NCBI RefSeq assembly: GCF_037975245.1
Contig: NC_092577.1
Coordinates: 4,051,501 to 4,115,500 of the forward strand
Reading direction: 5' to 3'
Origin: Apostichopus japonicus
Lineage: Eukaryota; Echinodermata; Holothuroidea; Aspidochirotida; Stichopodidae
DNA length: 64,000 nt
The translations under genes were made by a program, and so were the position numbers. Within the stretch, counting starts at the first letter, position 1, and the number at the start of each line of letters is the position of its first letter. Under the pieces are notes generated by a model. That model was not told the origin of the DNA. It made no database searches and saw nothing but the letters and a program-made list of their open reading frames with translations. Positions 23,733 through 36,443 of this stretch are shown here, in pieces.

Positions 23733-24660
23733 GCAGTGTAACCAACCTGGATGAAGGAAATGATTGTAAAAATGATGTTAAGTTTTATTGAGAAACTTAT
23801 GGAGTTTAGATCTATATTAATTTTAAGCTATTAAACTTCCTCCCTTTCCACACCCACCCTTGCCAACTGTGTGAATATCTTCTACCTCATTGTAACCATC
23901 ACCTAATGGCAATGTAGCTGGTTTACTGTATGGATTTGCACATAGGTAAACCTATCCCAAGTATAATCTCAAATTGCTTTAAAAAATTGTATTATTCAGC
24001 GGTCGTAGATTTTTTTTTGGGGGGGGGGGGGAATTTGAATATTGGAGACAAATGAGGTCACAACCATTACATATGTAGACTATACTCTGACAATCCCAAA
24101 GATCCTCATTTTTCAAGGTAAACTCTTGTGGACAGCAAAACAATAAAGGAGTCTGAAAAGGCCAAGGTTCCCTCTACAACCAAGTACAGTCTGTTCAAAA
24201 TATCCACCCCATCCCCAACCTAGGGGCCTACTTTTGTCTGGATGAGATAACATTTTAATACCCCTCTGCCCCCTAGTACCAAAATTGGGTTGCACCCCTG
24301 CTGCAGTGAACGTAAAACTTTCCCAGACTGGACCAATAGAGGCATGATGTTCTTGGCCCACTTCAAAACAAAATGAGAATTTAAGAGATATATACAACAA
24401 ATGCCTCAATTGTTTTGCAACAAAATCTCTTGAATTTCAACTAATTATCCATGTTTTGTACAGTAACCAAAGAAAACCATTGCTTACACTTATTCGGCAA
24501 TTTCTGTCGATGGCATAGAAAATGAAATAAAGTTCTTGTTTCATATATTCATCATTGTTTATGTTCTTTTGTTAGAGTGGTTCTAGAAAAAAATGTCAAA
24601 CCCTGATTGCTGTTTATTTATGTTACAAACAAATTGTAAGAAAATACAGCAACATCAACT

Positions 24661-24914
24661 TTAAAGGTAGTCAGTATAGGCCTCAAATGTTAGCATGCGA
24701 CATAATTGCTAGAAGTTTTCAAAAAGTACTTTCCTGGAGGTCTTTACTCTCCAAATTGTTCTCAGACACTTTAAAGGAACACACAAGATGACTGAATGTC
24801 ACAGTGAGAAAAATTACCTCAAAGTTTGTAATAAAAAACAGTTTAGGAATTTTGATCAAAGGTGACTATATTTGAATATCTAGCATATTTGGGGCCATTA
24901 CAGCCTACCTTTAA
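24661..24914. mobile_element. TTAA-flanked MITE (piggyBac-like)
   Basis: TTAA at both ends; left terminus AGGTAGTCAGTATAGGCC, right terminus inverse AGGTAGGCTGTAATGGCC. The copy at 42840-43089 shares the whole body, including CTTTCCTGGAGGTCTTTACT and ATATTTGAATATCTAGCATA. Confidence 0.85.
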
Positions 24915-26250
24915 ACATAGCATTGGTTTTGCCTTGTTACTCAATCTGCAAGAAAAATCATGTTTAAAACATTTTGTACAGTAAATCATGTTAACTAAAA
25001 CCTGCATAAAAATCAGTCTTCTTGAAAATAAAATTTAAATAGATAAATAAGTGAATAGGATAGATTAATTTCACAACTTAATTTTCTAATGATTCAAAAG
25101 TGACTTTTTAAGCAAGTTTCATTTTTGCCTTTTAGCAGCATTCACTCACTGCATGTTATTCTAGGGGTGGGAAGGAGAGAAGTGAAGGAGGGGTGAGGGG
25201 GTGGGGGGGGAGGAGGTCACAGGGGTAAAATGGACAAACTTAATCGGAAGGTAATAAAAGTTTAACAACCAATACAAAAACTTATAATTATGTAGGGTTT
25301 CTTTTTACCTGTAGAGTTTTAATAACAACTAAAGTACATCTGTTTGTCATCTTCTGAGATTGTCATGTTTGTGTATGCAATGAAGTTACATAACGAACAG
25401 ATTCCTCAATAAATGTATCAGCCCTTCCTCCCCCCCCCCCCACTCCTTCTTAACCCACCAGCATATACCATGAATATCCAGACATTACCTGTGTTATTGA
25501 CATGTGCTATTTCCCCCTCAAAAAAGAAGGGTTAATTTTCACTGATCCTGAGAAATTTCCATTTGACAAGTCTGTTAATCCATTTTTTAGTTATGTTCAA
25601 AGTCCAGAGATGTGGCATACTCCAAAATGTTGTACTTGCATTTTTGATAACTGTTAATGGAAAACTGATCAAGTTGTTAATTATTACAGTAATGGGATGA
25701 TGATAGTATAGAAGCTATACAGATCTCACAACCTAAAGCCTTTAAAAAATATCAAATGAATTCTCCTTGAAACTAATTTATTTTGTGAGTCGTATTATGC
25801 TGGTTTTGAAAAGACAATTTCTTGCAGAGGAATGTGAATGTTAGCTTAATTCAGAAAGAAATCCATGTGAACTTTTATCATACACTATTCCGCAACAAAT
25901 TCATAGGATGGCTGCTAACAGGATGTGGTTTTTCACCTGTTGATGCAGACAACCTAACAGCCTACCAGTTTGTTATGCAATTCAGCCAACAACTTATTTA
26001 ACAGTCTAACATTCCTTCGCACATACAAATTCACATTCCTCGCCTAATTTCTATCCTCTAAACTTAAATGCGATAGATTCACCCTAACGTTCAGATATAC
26101 AAGTACTCTCGTTTGCTGGTACAATGTGCCCCTAATAATATGCTGGTTTCTTCCGGGAGCCTGTTTCCTCAAGTCGCAACCGCAGACGTCCGAAGCTGCA
26201 AGCTAGCTGACACCTTTCGATTTTCCGTTGCCACGGCAACGGCGTGTCAT
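24915..26250. other. Intergenic/3' flank of PDCL3
   Basis: No gene recognised. G-rich tract at 25163-25213, poly-C near 25430, candidate minus-strand AATAAA at 25777-25782 for PDCL3. Confidence 0.5.
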
Positions 26251-29200
26251 TCAGTAGTCATCGTCGGAATCGTCGCTGTCCTGCCCTCCGCTTCTTCCAG
26301 AGAAGACGGAGACTGTTTTCCTCATCTGTGGTTCCGGTTTACTCTCTAACGTGGTCTTGACGGCACCTGCTTCAGATAGTTTCCACTCTAAATCTGCAGA
26401 GAGGGCGACATGACAAAGAAGGGATGGTTAGATCATTGGAAATGAGGGGGACATAACAAAGAAGAGATGTTTAGATCATTGGAAATGAACCCTGACTGAA
26501 AGCCTGCAGCATTCTTAGTAGAGTTCACCACGTCCAAGTCCCTGACATCCCAGTAGGACTCCTATAACTTTTTTAAGCCTGAATCCAAATCCTAGCCCCC
26601 GGAAACCGTTGTAAGTCCAAGCCCGACTTGTATCAGAGTTAAAGTCCTGTTGGTGACCCTTTTGACAGTGTCAATGGTGTAAACTTCAAAAGTCAATTTC
26701 AGAAGGTAAATAGCTTGATTTATGACTTTAGATCGAGAGTTTTAGACTTGATATGTTGTATTCCCCGAAAGAAGAAAGTAATGGTTTCTACAACTATTTC
26801 ACTTTTCAATATATTCACCTTTAACATATATGCTAAATATCAGGATGGCTTCTTTAAGGCTAAATTGATGAAGACCTCAGCGCCTCGGTGCAGCCTCCAC
26901 TGTTAATTTATCATCCTATACAATCTAATGACTCCGCAAAACATATTCTTTGAAATATAAACAAAACAGCGTCTTTGAATGACATTCAGCGCCATTTGTC
27001 TGGGATTGACAGAGTTGGTGTCAAAAAGTCACTAAAAATATAACTACAAAATTATGCAAAATATGTCAAACACAATTCAAGGGCTGCAATAACATCTTAG
27101 TTTAACTTCATTTTCAAAGCACAGCAAAGTCGTTGACCACCAAACAAGTGTAACTCACCGTCCATGGTGAGGTTCATTCCCCCAAACGATAGTGGACCGA
27201 CCCACTGGGTTTTCAGCTCTCCCTCAAAGTAGACGAAGACAGTTGGCAAGTTTTTGTCCGGATAATTTGGGATACAGACTGTCGAGATACTCTTCAAGAA
27301 CTTTGTGGCGGGAAACTTGGAAGCAATTTGCGATAGATACTGGTTGATAAGAGTACAGAGCGGAATTCTGAGAATAAAATCAAGTTGTTCGTAGATGATC
27401 TGGTTGAAATGTGGAGAAAGTTTTAGCAATCCTTTCAAAACTAAAATGTACACAAATAAAATTTGCACATACTCGGATCGTTTAAACGGGGAACATTTCA
27501 ACCTCGGTAATCAAATCTCAAAACTCAAATGTAAATTTCATCAAACTGCTATACAACTGAAACTTACAGCTCAGTAAAATATCAATGTAGGACCGCACCA
27601 GTTCATGTGTAGAGACATTGTGCAGTATTTTCTGTGTTTACTTTTAATAGAGAGATAATTTGTAATAGTCATAGAATACTGCTTACCCTTGTAATATTTG
27701 ATTTTTATTTCCTTTTTTGTTTTGCTTACCCTTGTTTGTACAGATGAAGTATGACATAGATCCCATCGCCAGCTTTGTTCACCTCTGGGATGTAGTCTTG
27801 GGCCGATATTTCCTTCACCGATCCAAAAATCTCCTTGGCTTGTAATCTTTTCATTTCTGCAATCCGCTTTTGCCTGAATAAAAAAAAAAGGGACATAATT
27901 TAGAATTTCAGTTAAGCTGAACAATTTTGACATCTTGTGTTCTAAAGCATTTGATGGGGAGTATAAACTGCTACTCATCTTTGCAACTGTGAAACGATTT
28001 TGTGTAGCACTGTTCTCTGTGATTAATACCGGATAATTATTACTTGGGAGAATCAATCATACATGTACTGTAGATATGCTGAAATATCTGGCAAGGTACT
28101 TGATATAACAGATGAACTTTACACAGAAACATTGAGAACTCTAGTAAGGTTCTTTACATAACAGATGAACTTTACAGAGGAACATTGAGAACTCTGGCAA
28201 GGTACTGTACATAACAGATGAACTTTACACAGAAACATTGAGAACTCTAGCAAGGTACTTTACATAACAGATGAACTTTACACAGGAACATTGAGAACTC
28301 TGGCACAGTACTGTACATACATAACAGATGAACTTTACACAGAAACATTGAGAACTCTAGTAAGGTTCTTTACATAACAGAGGAACTTTACACAGAAACA
28401 TTGAGAACTCTAGCAAGGTACTTTACATAACAGATGAACTTTACACAGGAACAGTGAGAATTCTAGCAAGGTACTTTACATAACAGATGAACTTTACACA
28501 GAAACATTGAGAACTCTAGTAAGGTTCTTTACATAAAAGAGGAACTTTACACAGAACCATTGATAACTCTAGCAAGGTTCTTTACATAACAGATGAACTT
28601 TACAGAGGAACATTGAGAACTCTGGCAAGGTACTGTACATAACAGATGAACTTTACACAGAAACATTGAGAACTCTAGCAAGGTACTTTACATAACAGAT
28701 GAACTTTACACAGGAACATTGAGAACTCTAAAAAAGTACTGTACATAACAGATGAACTTCATGAGGTGTGTGTTTAGTTTCTAACATTCTTCACACAACC
28801 AAGAAATCAACACCTTTGACAACTTTGAGCATCAGTAACACTTAATTTACTGTCATCATACACCTAATGACTACCAGCACCAAATAGAAATACAAACCGA
28901 TATGTGAACACCACCAGATTCACTGTACATCAACACACTACCAAACACCATTGAAGTACAACACCAACAAGATTGTCATCAAAATCCATACATCATAAAA
29001 AACCACCCAGGTATCTTGAAACACTGTATAATGCAAGCTTGCACCAAATCACCGCCACCAAATCAAACACCATCAGCACCACAAAATAACCTATCATGAA
29101 CCACCCTTTCAAAGAAACAATACCATCAAATCACCACCAGCACCATTACCATTACCCAGCACCATTGATATTACCAGTCAGTTGGGACAATTTCCTAATG

Positions 29201-31282
29201 CTATTATCACTCTAAACTGTTCTCACATGTATACCTTGCTTCAAAGCACTAAACCAGTACAAACAGTTCCTAACCTTTATCAGATAGGGATATGATATTC
29301 ATACTGCTCATACTGCTAGTACGAGTGCATGGAAGCAGGATATGGAAGTACAGTACATAAAGATATTGTCCCAAGTGGGTGGATATGACTGTAATTTACC
29401 TATATTCCTCCAGGACTCGCTCATCCTCCTCGTCCTCCAGCAAATCCAGCTCATCTAAGTCCATGTCTTCCATTGCCTTCTGACCTGAAGCAAAAAGGTC
29501 AACATAGGTTCATGAATATTCAATGAAAATGCATAAAGGTCAATGAATATTATAAACCATTGCAAGATACATGTATAAAATAGTTACTGGTGTTAGAGAC
29601 AGTTACTGTAGTGGGGGGAAGGGGAAGCAGGGGGATTCCAGCAATGAAGGAACCCACAATAACTCCCTCAAAATGACAAGCAGATAACGGAAGAGAAGAA
29701 ATGATCACTCAAAACCAATAAGGAAGAAATAAGACTCTGGTACACTCTGAAAAGTACTTTTAATGGCTCTGCTTTTGGTACTGATTGGCAATACCATCAA
29801 CATTGTTCCCTCCACAGGGAATTACACAGAGCTTTCTGTATCATTTGTTATATAACTGATGCAGAGAATCATACTGACAATATCAGATACTCACTCACCG
29901 CCATTTGCTTTTTGCTGCACAGACTGTTCTAACAGATCCACAATTTGGTCCTCTGTCACTTCTGCTTCCTTGGGAGGGATGATTCCTTTCGCTCGTAGGA
30001 TATCATTCCACTGTGTGTCTTCGTTAGGGTCCTAAGAGAAACACGAAACCATGATTTCAAATAAAGAAGTGCTATATAGGCTAGATACAGCGAATACTGA
30101 TATATGTTAGCTATGATTGTTACAGGGATTTATGATGGCACACAATATATATATAACTATATATATATTGAAGAGAAAAAATACCCCACACAATAGCTTG
30201 ACCTCAACTGGGGTAATGGTTGATAGAATAACTTATTTTGACCAGATGAGTCCTAACTAATTCCCAAAGTGGATCAAAACTACATTGGTAGTTTGTGATG
30301 TCATCACCTGGGATAGTGGTTCTTGGAAAGTAAATTCAGGCTAAATGATCTTCTATTTTATTCATTTTATTCATTTTGGAAACCTGAGATGTTTAGAAAG
30401 TTTGTCGAGGGAATGAAATTCAATACAAATATATTTTAAAATATCCTTTTCTACAAATAGGGCTAAATGTATAAAATATTGTAAAGAAAAGCAAAGTCAT
30501 GTTTAGCTCAATTGATGGCATCATTCACTTTACTTGCCAGATGATTTACAAAGTATAACCAATTAATGGGAATAATGGAAGTGGCAATGGTAAAGACCTA
30601 CAGTTGCAGATAAGTTGATGGTTACCTTTTAGTTTTACATAATAATTATCAAACTGAGCCAATTTCTGACTTAACACATGTTTCTTCCCTCTCATGAACT
30701 GATCTGAATGGGTTAAGTCGGCAAAAATCCTACTTGGAGGACAGAAACGCCAGCCCAGCGCTACAAAGTATGAGTAAGAGTTATAAGTTAAATGTTATTT
30801 GTTGCGATCTGAGCATCCCAATGTTAGTGTTAATACTGTAGTGTTATGCTTAATTTGACCCATGGACATTTCTTACAAACTTTGCTGAGGTTTTGACCCA
30901 GAAGGCAATGATACTTGATAGCTTCACATTACTAAGACTTGAATTGTACACCGATAATGTAGTTCAACAGTTACCTAGCTTACATTATAGCAGCATCAGC
31001 CTATATCCTACCTTAGGCCTACGTTTGCCTGTACAAACTTACTGAGCTAAGTTCAGCTAACAATACATAGTAACAATATAGTATAGGCTAGGCTAGTGAT
31101 CTCGACTAGACCTAGGCCTGGTCTAACGTTAGGCCTAGAGGCTAAATGTAACTTTCGCTTATGGAAAGTAGGTAGGACTATAGGCGTAAGCCCTATCTTA
31201 ATTTGCGCAAGGTTGTTATTCGAGTTTGTTAAATCACTGAATTAATAGGATAAGATAGCAATATTTATGAAATTACCTGCAT
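26251..31282 (-). CDS. PDCL3: Phosducin-like protein 3, complete gene
   Basis: Cytosolic thioredoxin-fold cofactor of the chaperonin CCT/TRiC (also called VIAF), implicated in actin/tubulin folding. Coding exons in gene order: 31277-31282 (ATGCAG only), 29899-30031, 29400-29484, 27730-27873, 27159-27367, 26251-26393 (TGA). All have GT-AG borders, phases agree, and the sum is 720 nt, 239 residues plus stop, the same length as human PDCL3. N-terminal [19 protein letters not shown] is the family signature. An acidic helical stretch follows ([20 protein letters not shown]), then the thioredoxin-like domain with [38 protein letters not shown] and [11 protein letters not shown]. The C-terminus ends in an acidic [10 protein letters not shown] tail. 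PDCL2 is the alternative, but length and C-terminus favour PDCL3. A candidate AATAAA lies at 25777-25782. Confidence 0.95.
26401..26488. repeat. Two-copy ~46-bp tandem duplication in a PDCL3 intron
   Basis: GACATGACAAAGAAGGGATG and GACATAACAAAGAAGAGATG, each followed by TTAGATCATTGGAAATGA, just upstream of the last PDCL3 exon. Confidence 0.8.
28080..28765. repeat. 53-bp minisatellite, about 12-13 copies
   Basis: Unit has ACATAACAGATGAACTTTAC, ACAGAAACATTGAGAACTCT and AGCAAGGTACTTT. Lies in a PDCL3 intron. CACC-rich simple sequence follows at ~28880-29170. Confidence 0.9.
29176..29384. mobile_element. Short DNA-transposon-like repeat, single-unit form
   Basis: Left AGTTGGGACAATTTC and right inverse ACTTGGGACAATATC. 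The body shares CTCTAAACTGTTCT and AACAGTTCCTAACCTTTATC with the element at 21836-22318. It sits just upstream (gene sense) of PDCL3 exon 29400-29484. Confidence 0.75.
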
Positions 31283-31460
31283 TTTGACCGTAATATTGAA
31301 CTGGCGGTGAATTCTATTGTTAATTCGAATGTGTAGGCCTATATGTAAGATATATAGTACGTAGCCTGTGTACGTACGAGTAAAGGCAGTAGACCAGTGA
31401 TCGCATCGTGAGTAACGTTTTCAAGACCAAGCCCCGCCCCTCGACATAGCACTTCCGTAT
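31283..31460 (-). promoter_or_regulatory. PDCL3: Presumed PDCL3 5' UTR and promoter
   Basis: Region directly 5' of the ATGCAG exon, with several CpGs (for example CGATTCGG and GCGATCGC-like words nearby). No TATA box is evident. Placement is by gene position only. Confidence 0.4.
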
Positions 31461-32276
31461 TTGGTAAAGTCGATTCGGTGAATGGGCGATCCCACCATGG
31501 AGCTATATCTGTTTACAGCTCCATGATCCCACACAGTAAAATGCTCAGCTACTGAAAAGTGCGCGCTGCGTATGTATCTCTGGGGTGGGACCGGGAGGGA
31601 GGGAAGGGAAAATTTTCAATAGGGGCAGGTCGAAGCTTATCGAAAGTGCAGAAAGGCTGAGGGAGAAAAGAAAACCACCAGCCATGGGTGTATCACCGTA
31701 GTCAACAGGGCCGTAGCATTTGCACTAGAATAACTGGGGGATAAGGGGGGGGGGGGATGGGTTAAGTAAAAGTGAGGGACTTTTTAAAGACAAATTTCAG
31801 TGGGCATTATCTAAGCGGAGCGCCACCAAATTCGCGAAAACGAATTAACAAACTAACGTTCATCGTATCCGCGATCGTGCATGTATGTCATAAGCGGTTA
31901 AAATAAACCTTGAGTGTTCTCTTTTCAACTTTATTTGTTTGCCACAACGGTACAAAGTGGAGGGAAGTCTTCCATAAAGCTTAAAAGCTTGACAGTGTGG
32001 AAGACTCCCAGAAGAAAGAAAAGAAAAGAAAAAAACAATATATATATATATGTGTATGAATACATTTTTAAAGCCATTACTACAATACCTACCTGGAATA
32101 CTAACTAGTGAAATCAGAAGAAATAATATGAGCATTTTACTAAACTAACTGAAATAGCGCATACAGTGTCCAGGCGTTCACATTATCGTAGGTTTGGCTA
32201 ATTTCATGTAGGAAGTTCAAATCTCAGGGGGCAGCTGCCCTCACCCCGCAGGCTACGTCCCAGGGCTGATCTAACT

Positions 32277-32654
32277 CTAGTTACCAGTGGCGTAGGAAGG
32301 TACTTTTGAGTGGAGGGCTGAAGACTGATGGCCGGCCTGGGGGAGGAGTCTAAGGGGAGGGGTGTCTCCCTCCCCTTTGGAATTTTTTGCATTTCCAGGT
32401 GGCCTCAGATGCAATTTGGTGCAATATAGCACACTTCAACACCCAATCCATTTTGTAAATAATTTTGCATTTTCACCTGGCCTTATAGATGCAATTTGGT
32501 GCTCCAAATGAGATTTTTTTTCTCATTTGGAAATGAAAAAGGAGTTTTCTGACTCGCGGAGCGGGGGGCGGAATGATACTTCCGCCCCCCATATTTTTCA
32601 CTGGGGGCTGGTGCCCCCCGGCCCCCCCCCGGTTCCTACGCCCTTGCTAGTTAC
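32277..32654. mobile_element. hAT-like MITE with 8-bp target duplication
   Basis: Element 32285-32646 begins CAGTGGCGTAGGAA and ends in the inverse of CAAGGGCGTAGGAACC. It is bordered by exact 8-bp copies CTAGTTAC at 32277-32284 and 32647-32654. No transposase inside. Confidence 0.88.
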
Positions 32655-35600
32655 AATATAAGGAAAAAGTGACATTGGCGCGAGACATCCGTATGTATAT
32701 AAAGGACGGGTCACCAGCCTGAGGGAGGTATTCTCGGAAGGTATCGTATTTGCTACCAATAATGCGGTGCATATATGTCAGCATCAGCATATATGCTGCA
32801 TATTGTGTCTGGTAAACATGGGCACTGTAGGACGAAACTTGGTTTTCAATATTGGCTGTCAGTTTTGCAAACATATATTTTCTTTTGTTTCCAGTGGCGG
32901 AACCAGGATTTTCGAAGAGTGAAGGGCCGAGGGTCGACTTGCTTTGAGGGACGGACTTGTCACGTTGATTAACTAAGCGGGCGCTACGAGAGTAACAGAA
33001 CAGAACAGTAGTAACAGAAAATTTTGCGAAAAACACCTCCCAGATTGCCGGAATTGGCACTTGCCAGGTCTTGTTAGATGCATTTAAACATTCTTTATTT
33101 TGAGATCTCATGTTTTAAGGTAAATTAGAAAACTTCAATTCGGTAAACTCACTTTATAGAGGAAGAATAGTTCTTTACTAAACATTCGATGTTTTACACA
33201 GGTACTTGAAGGTAATATATATTTTGATAAGTACTCACGTGACAAGGACAGAAATCCATGACAGGTGGTCTTGGATATAAGCACAAATTTGTGTTGATTG
33301 CAACGGCTGGTGTACTTGTTGAAATATAATAATTGCTACGTTAATAACCAGATATGAAAACACGCTAGGGCATTCTAATGGTAGCCGTAGCCTATATATA
33401 TGCTATAGGAAATTCATATGGGAAATTAAGGGATACATTAATTGTTAGGTTTGTGTTATTACTATTTGTTTTACATACCTCAAAGGGACCTAGTGTGGGC
33501 ACCAAATGAGCTAAATGGGTGGACCGTGTAGGCGACTAGGGGCCACGGCCCTCTGGTTAGTATGTTAAAAAAGGTCCTGATATGTGGGTTGATAAAGGGC
33601 AAAATGACGATACCGGGAGGGCATGCGCCGAAGGCACGAGCTATCTACGGGGTGCGAAAATTTGGCACGTTTAGACGAAGTGGTGCAATGTGATGCGGTA
33701 AGAATCATATACAAAAATAAGATCCACTGAGCCATTAGAAACTCTTCTCATGCACATGTCATCACGAATTTATTGTCCAAATACTAAGGGTAGGGGGGCG
33801 AAAGATATTCCATCCCCCAACCAAATTATTGGGGGGAGGGGCAATTGCATGGATTGCCATAAAAAAAATAACAAAACTGAAACGTTGACTGTAAGCCAAA
33901 AATGTTGACATTTCCAGTTGCACAAAATGTTTCGGATTCGCACACACATTAGTGCGAATTAACATAACTGTATATGAGGTATAGGTAGCTAATTCTAAGT
34001 GGATATGAACGTTGTCTATATATAGGCCTACACTTGTACATCGGGTAAATCTGGTCACGGCAAACCACTGCGCTCGAAGCGCGATAACATTTTAGGTTTT
34101 TGTGTTGAATGTGCATGAGCTAAGGTCATTGTTATATCTGGGAAACGACACCTCAACCACCCCCACAGAAAGAAAATAATTAGCTTAGCGTATAATTACC
34201 CTCATTTTCGTACTATTAATAAAAACGCATGTTTTTTAATTGGTACAATTACAATGGCTTTGGGCTACAATGAGGCAACAATGACTTTGGCTTCATAGGC
34301 AAATTATTGATTTTTTTACATCTGAAAGAATTCCATATGAAAATAAATTAGCTTCCGTATTATAATTATTATGTAGTATATAAGTTTGTTACTAGCTAGC
34401 TTCACTGTTTACCAGCAGATATGAGGTACTGTGCACACATGCATGTAAAATAGTAATACCCACGCCATGTAAATACATTTTGGTCGCTATGCTGGAAAAT
34501 CAACTCGTGGACAGTGTCATTCCGACTTACCTATCCAACATTTTCTAGTTATAAAGCTGGGACTTTATGTTGCAATGCAGTTTGCGGGGTGAGGTTAAGT
34601 GGTAAAACCATGGATATGAAATCTACAAGGGGGAGAGAGTGAGACAGCAAGCCAGAAGAAATTCGAAAATACAAAGTTATTTAAATAAATCACTTGAAAT
34701 CTTGTCCGTCCAGTTATATATATTTATTTATTAGCCTGGTCATTGTGCATCAATAGACTAAATTGATTAATGTTATTTCGGAATCTTTCTAACAAGGTCT
34801 GAACAATTCAACAGTAATTAGCAAACAATTAATCGAGAAGGAAGGTAAACTGGTTCACAAAGTCATTTGATGTTCGATCTATAGCCTACGATGGGACATC
34901 ATACTCTTGCTCGTTGTACTACACGACTACAAACATGTTATCAGAGCCGTTTCAGTGCGGTAACATTGCAATGGGAATGGGTAGGGCGAAAGAACAGAAC
35001 CCTTGCCCCCAACCCTCCCTTCTTACCATTACACGACACCCTCTCTCATAAAAGATATTGGGAAACGGTTAAGATTTTCTTTATTTGCAATAAGCTGATT
35101 TGAAGATGTAAATATAAAGAGGACTATACATATACATTGGAATTAAATTTAAATTAACAATCTAAATAGGGAAGGATATAAGGTCATGCGGAATTATCCG
35201 ATACATTTACCTAGAAAGTCTATAATGGTCACCCACGCATATATTTCAACATCATGCATTCTGCTGCTACTTAATGCCTCTAGGATAATTATACTTTTGA
35301 AAACTTGAAGCATTTCTGAGCATTCAAAAAACTTTAGGGTCAACACTGATGAAATATTTAATAGTTTCAAATTTTCAACCCCAGTATATCTGTTTGCAGC
35401 TGTTGTGACTTGGTTCAAATTTATTGTAATAGAAAATGGAAAACATTGAAAATCAAAATTAAAGGAACCGTTTCCACTAGGAAATTTAAATACGCAACAT
35501 TCTCTAGTGAAAAATAAGCAAACTGTCAAAATACTTTGCAAAGAAATGCACTAATGTAATGATGAAATATAGAAAGAAGCAGAAAGTTTTACATTCATAA

Positions 35601-36443
35601 ACTCAGTGTAAGTCACAATTTTATGAAGATCCTGGGATGTGGATGGGGGTGTTTGTACTCAATTTTGACAATTGGACAAATTTTTCCAAATGGAACCATT
35701 CACGTGTTTTCAAACTGATGTTAAAAAGGCTGATTGTAAAATTTCTATGATAGGTCAAGGTTGGGCTGGTGATGCAATTAAATGCTACAGCACACAACCA
35801 ACCCAGATGCATTATCAACTGTATCTACTGTTTAGGCATTGATACAGGGTAAATGTACAAACATTCAAATGCAGTTTAACCTTGCATTTAGACCTAGTTT
35901 CTAGTCTAAATATGCCTCAGAATCCCCCGTTTTTTTCCAAATGAGAGTCCCCTATAGCCCTTCACACTTGATCTGCCAGTGCTGTTCGATATGATTAAAT
36001 ATTATTTGAAATATTTGTTACAAAAGAACCTGGTACAAAAATACGTTTTTAATGGAGATGTCAATGTTGCATTGGATTCAGTTGATCCTTAATATCTGGC
36101 ACATCCAGAACTAGACATGTGTGACTGTGTATTGTACTAAGGGTTACTCTATATGTATAAAAACGCCTGTATGTATTTAGAAAAATTGTCCTGAGTTGAT
36201 AAATTAATTGCATTTTATAATAAATTTCCTTCATAAATTATAGCAAATATATAATCAATCCAATAATTTGTTACTAATCTTGCTCCGGCTATTTACATAC
36301 AATTTTTGCACAAAATAACATTTATGATATATGAGGCTAAACCAGGATGTATAGGCCAATTTCCTCTACTAAAGATGCAAACGCTTTTTTCTTTGTTTGG
36401 CCACAAAATCTGAATATCAGATTTATGTAAAAAAAATATTTCT
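32655..36443. other. Intergenic stretch between PDCL3 and PRDM9
   Basis: No protein family recognised on either strand. PRDM9's 3' UTR must start at 36443 and run to lower coordinates. Holds AT-rich single-copy-looking sequence. Confidence 0.5.
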
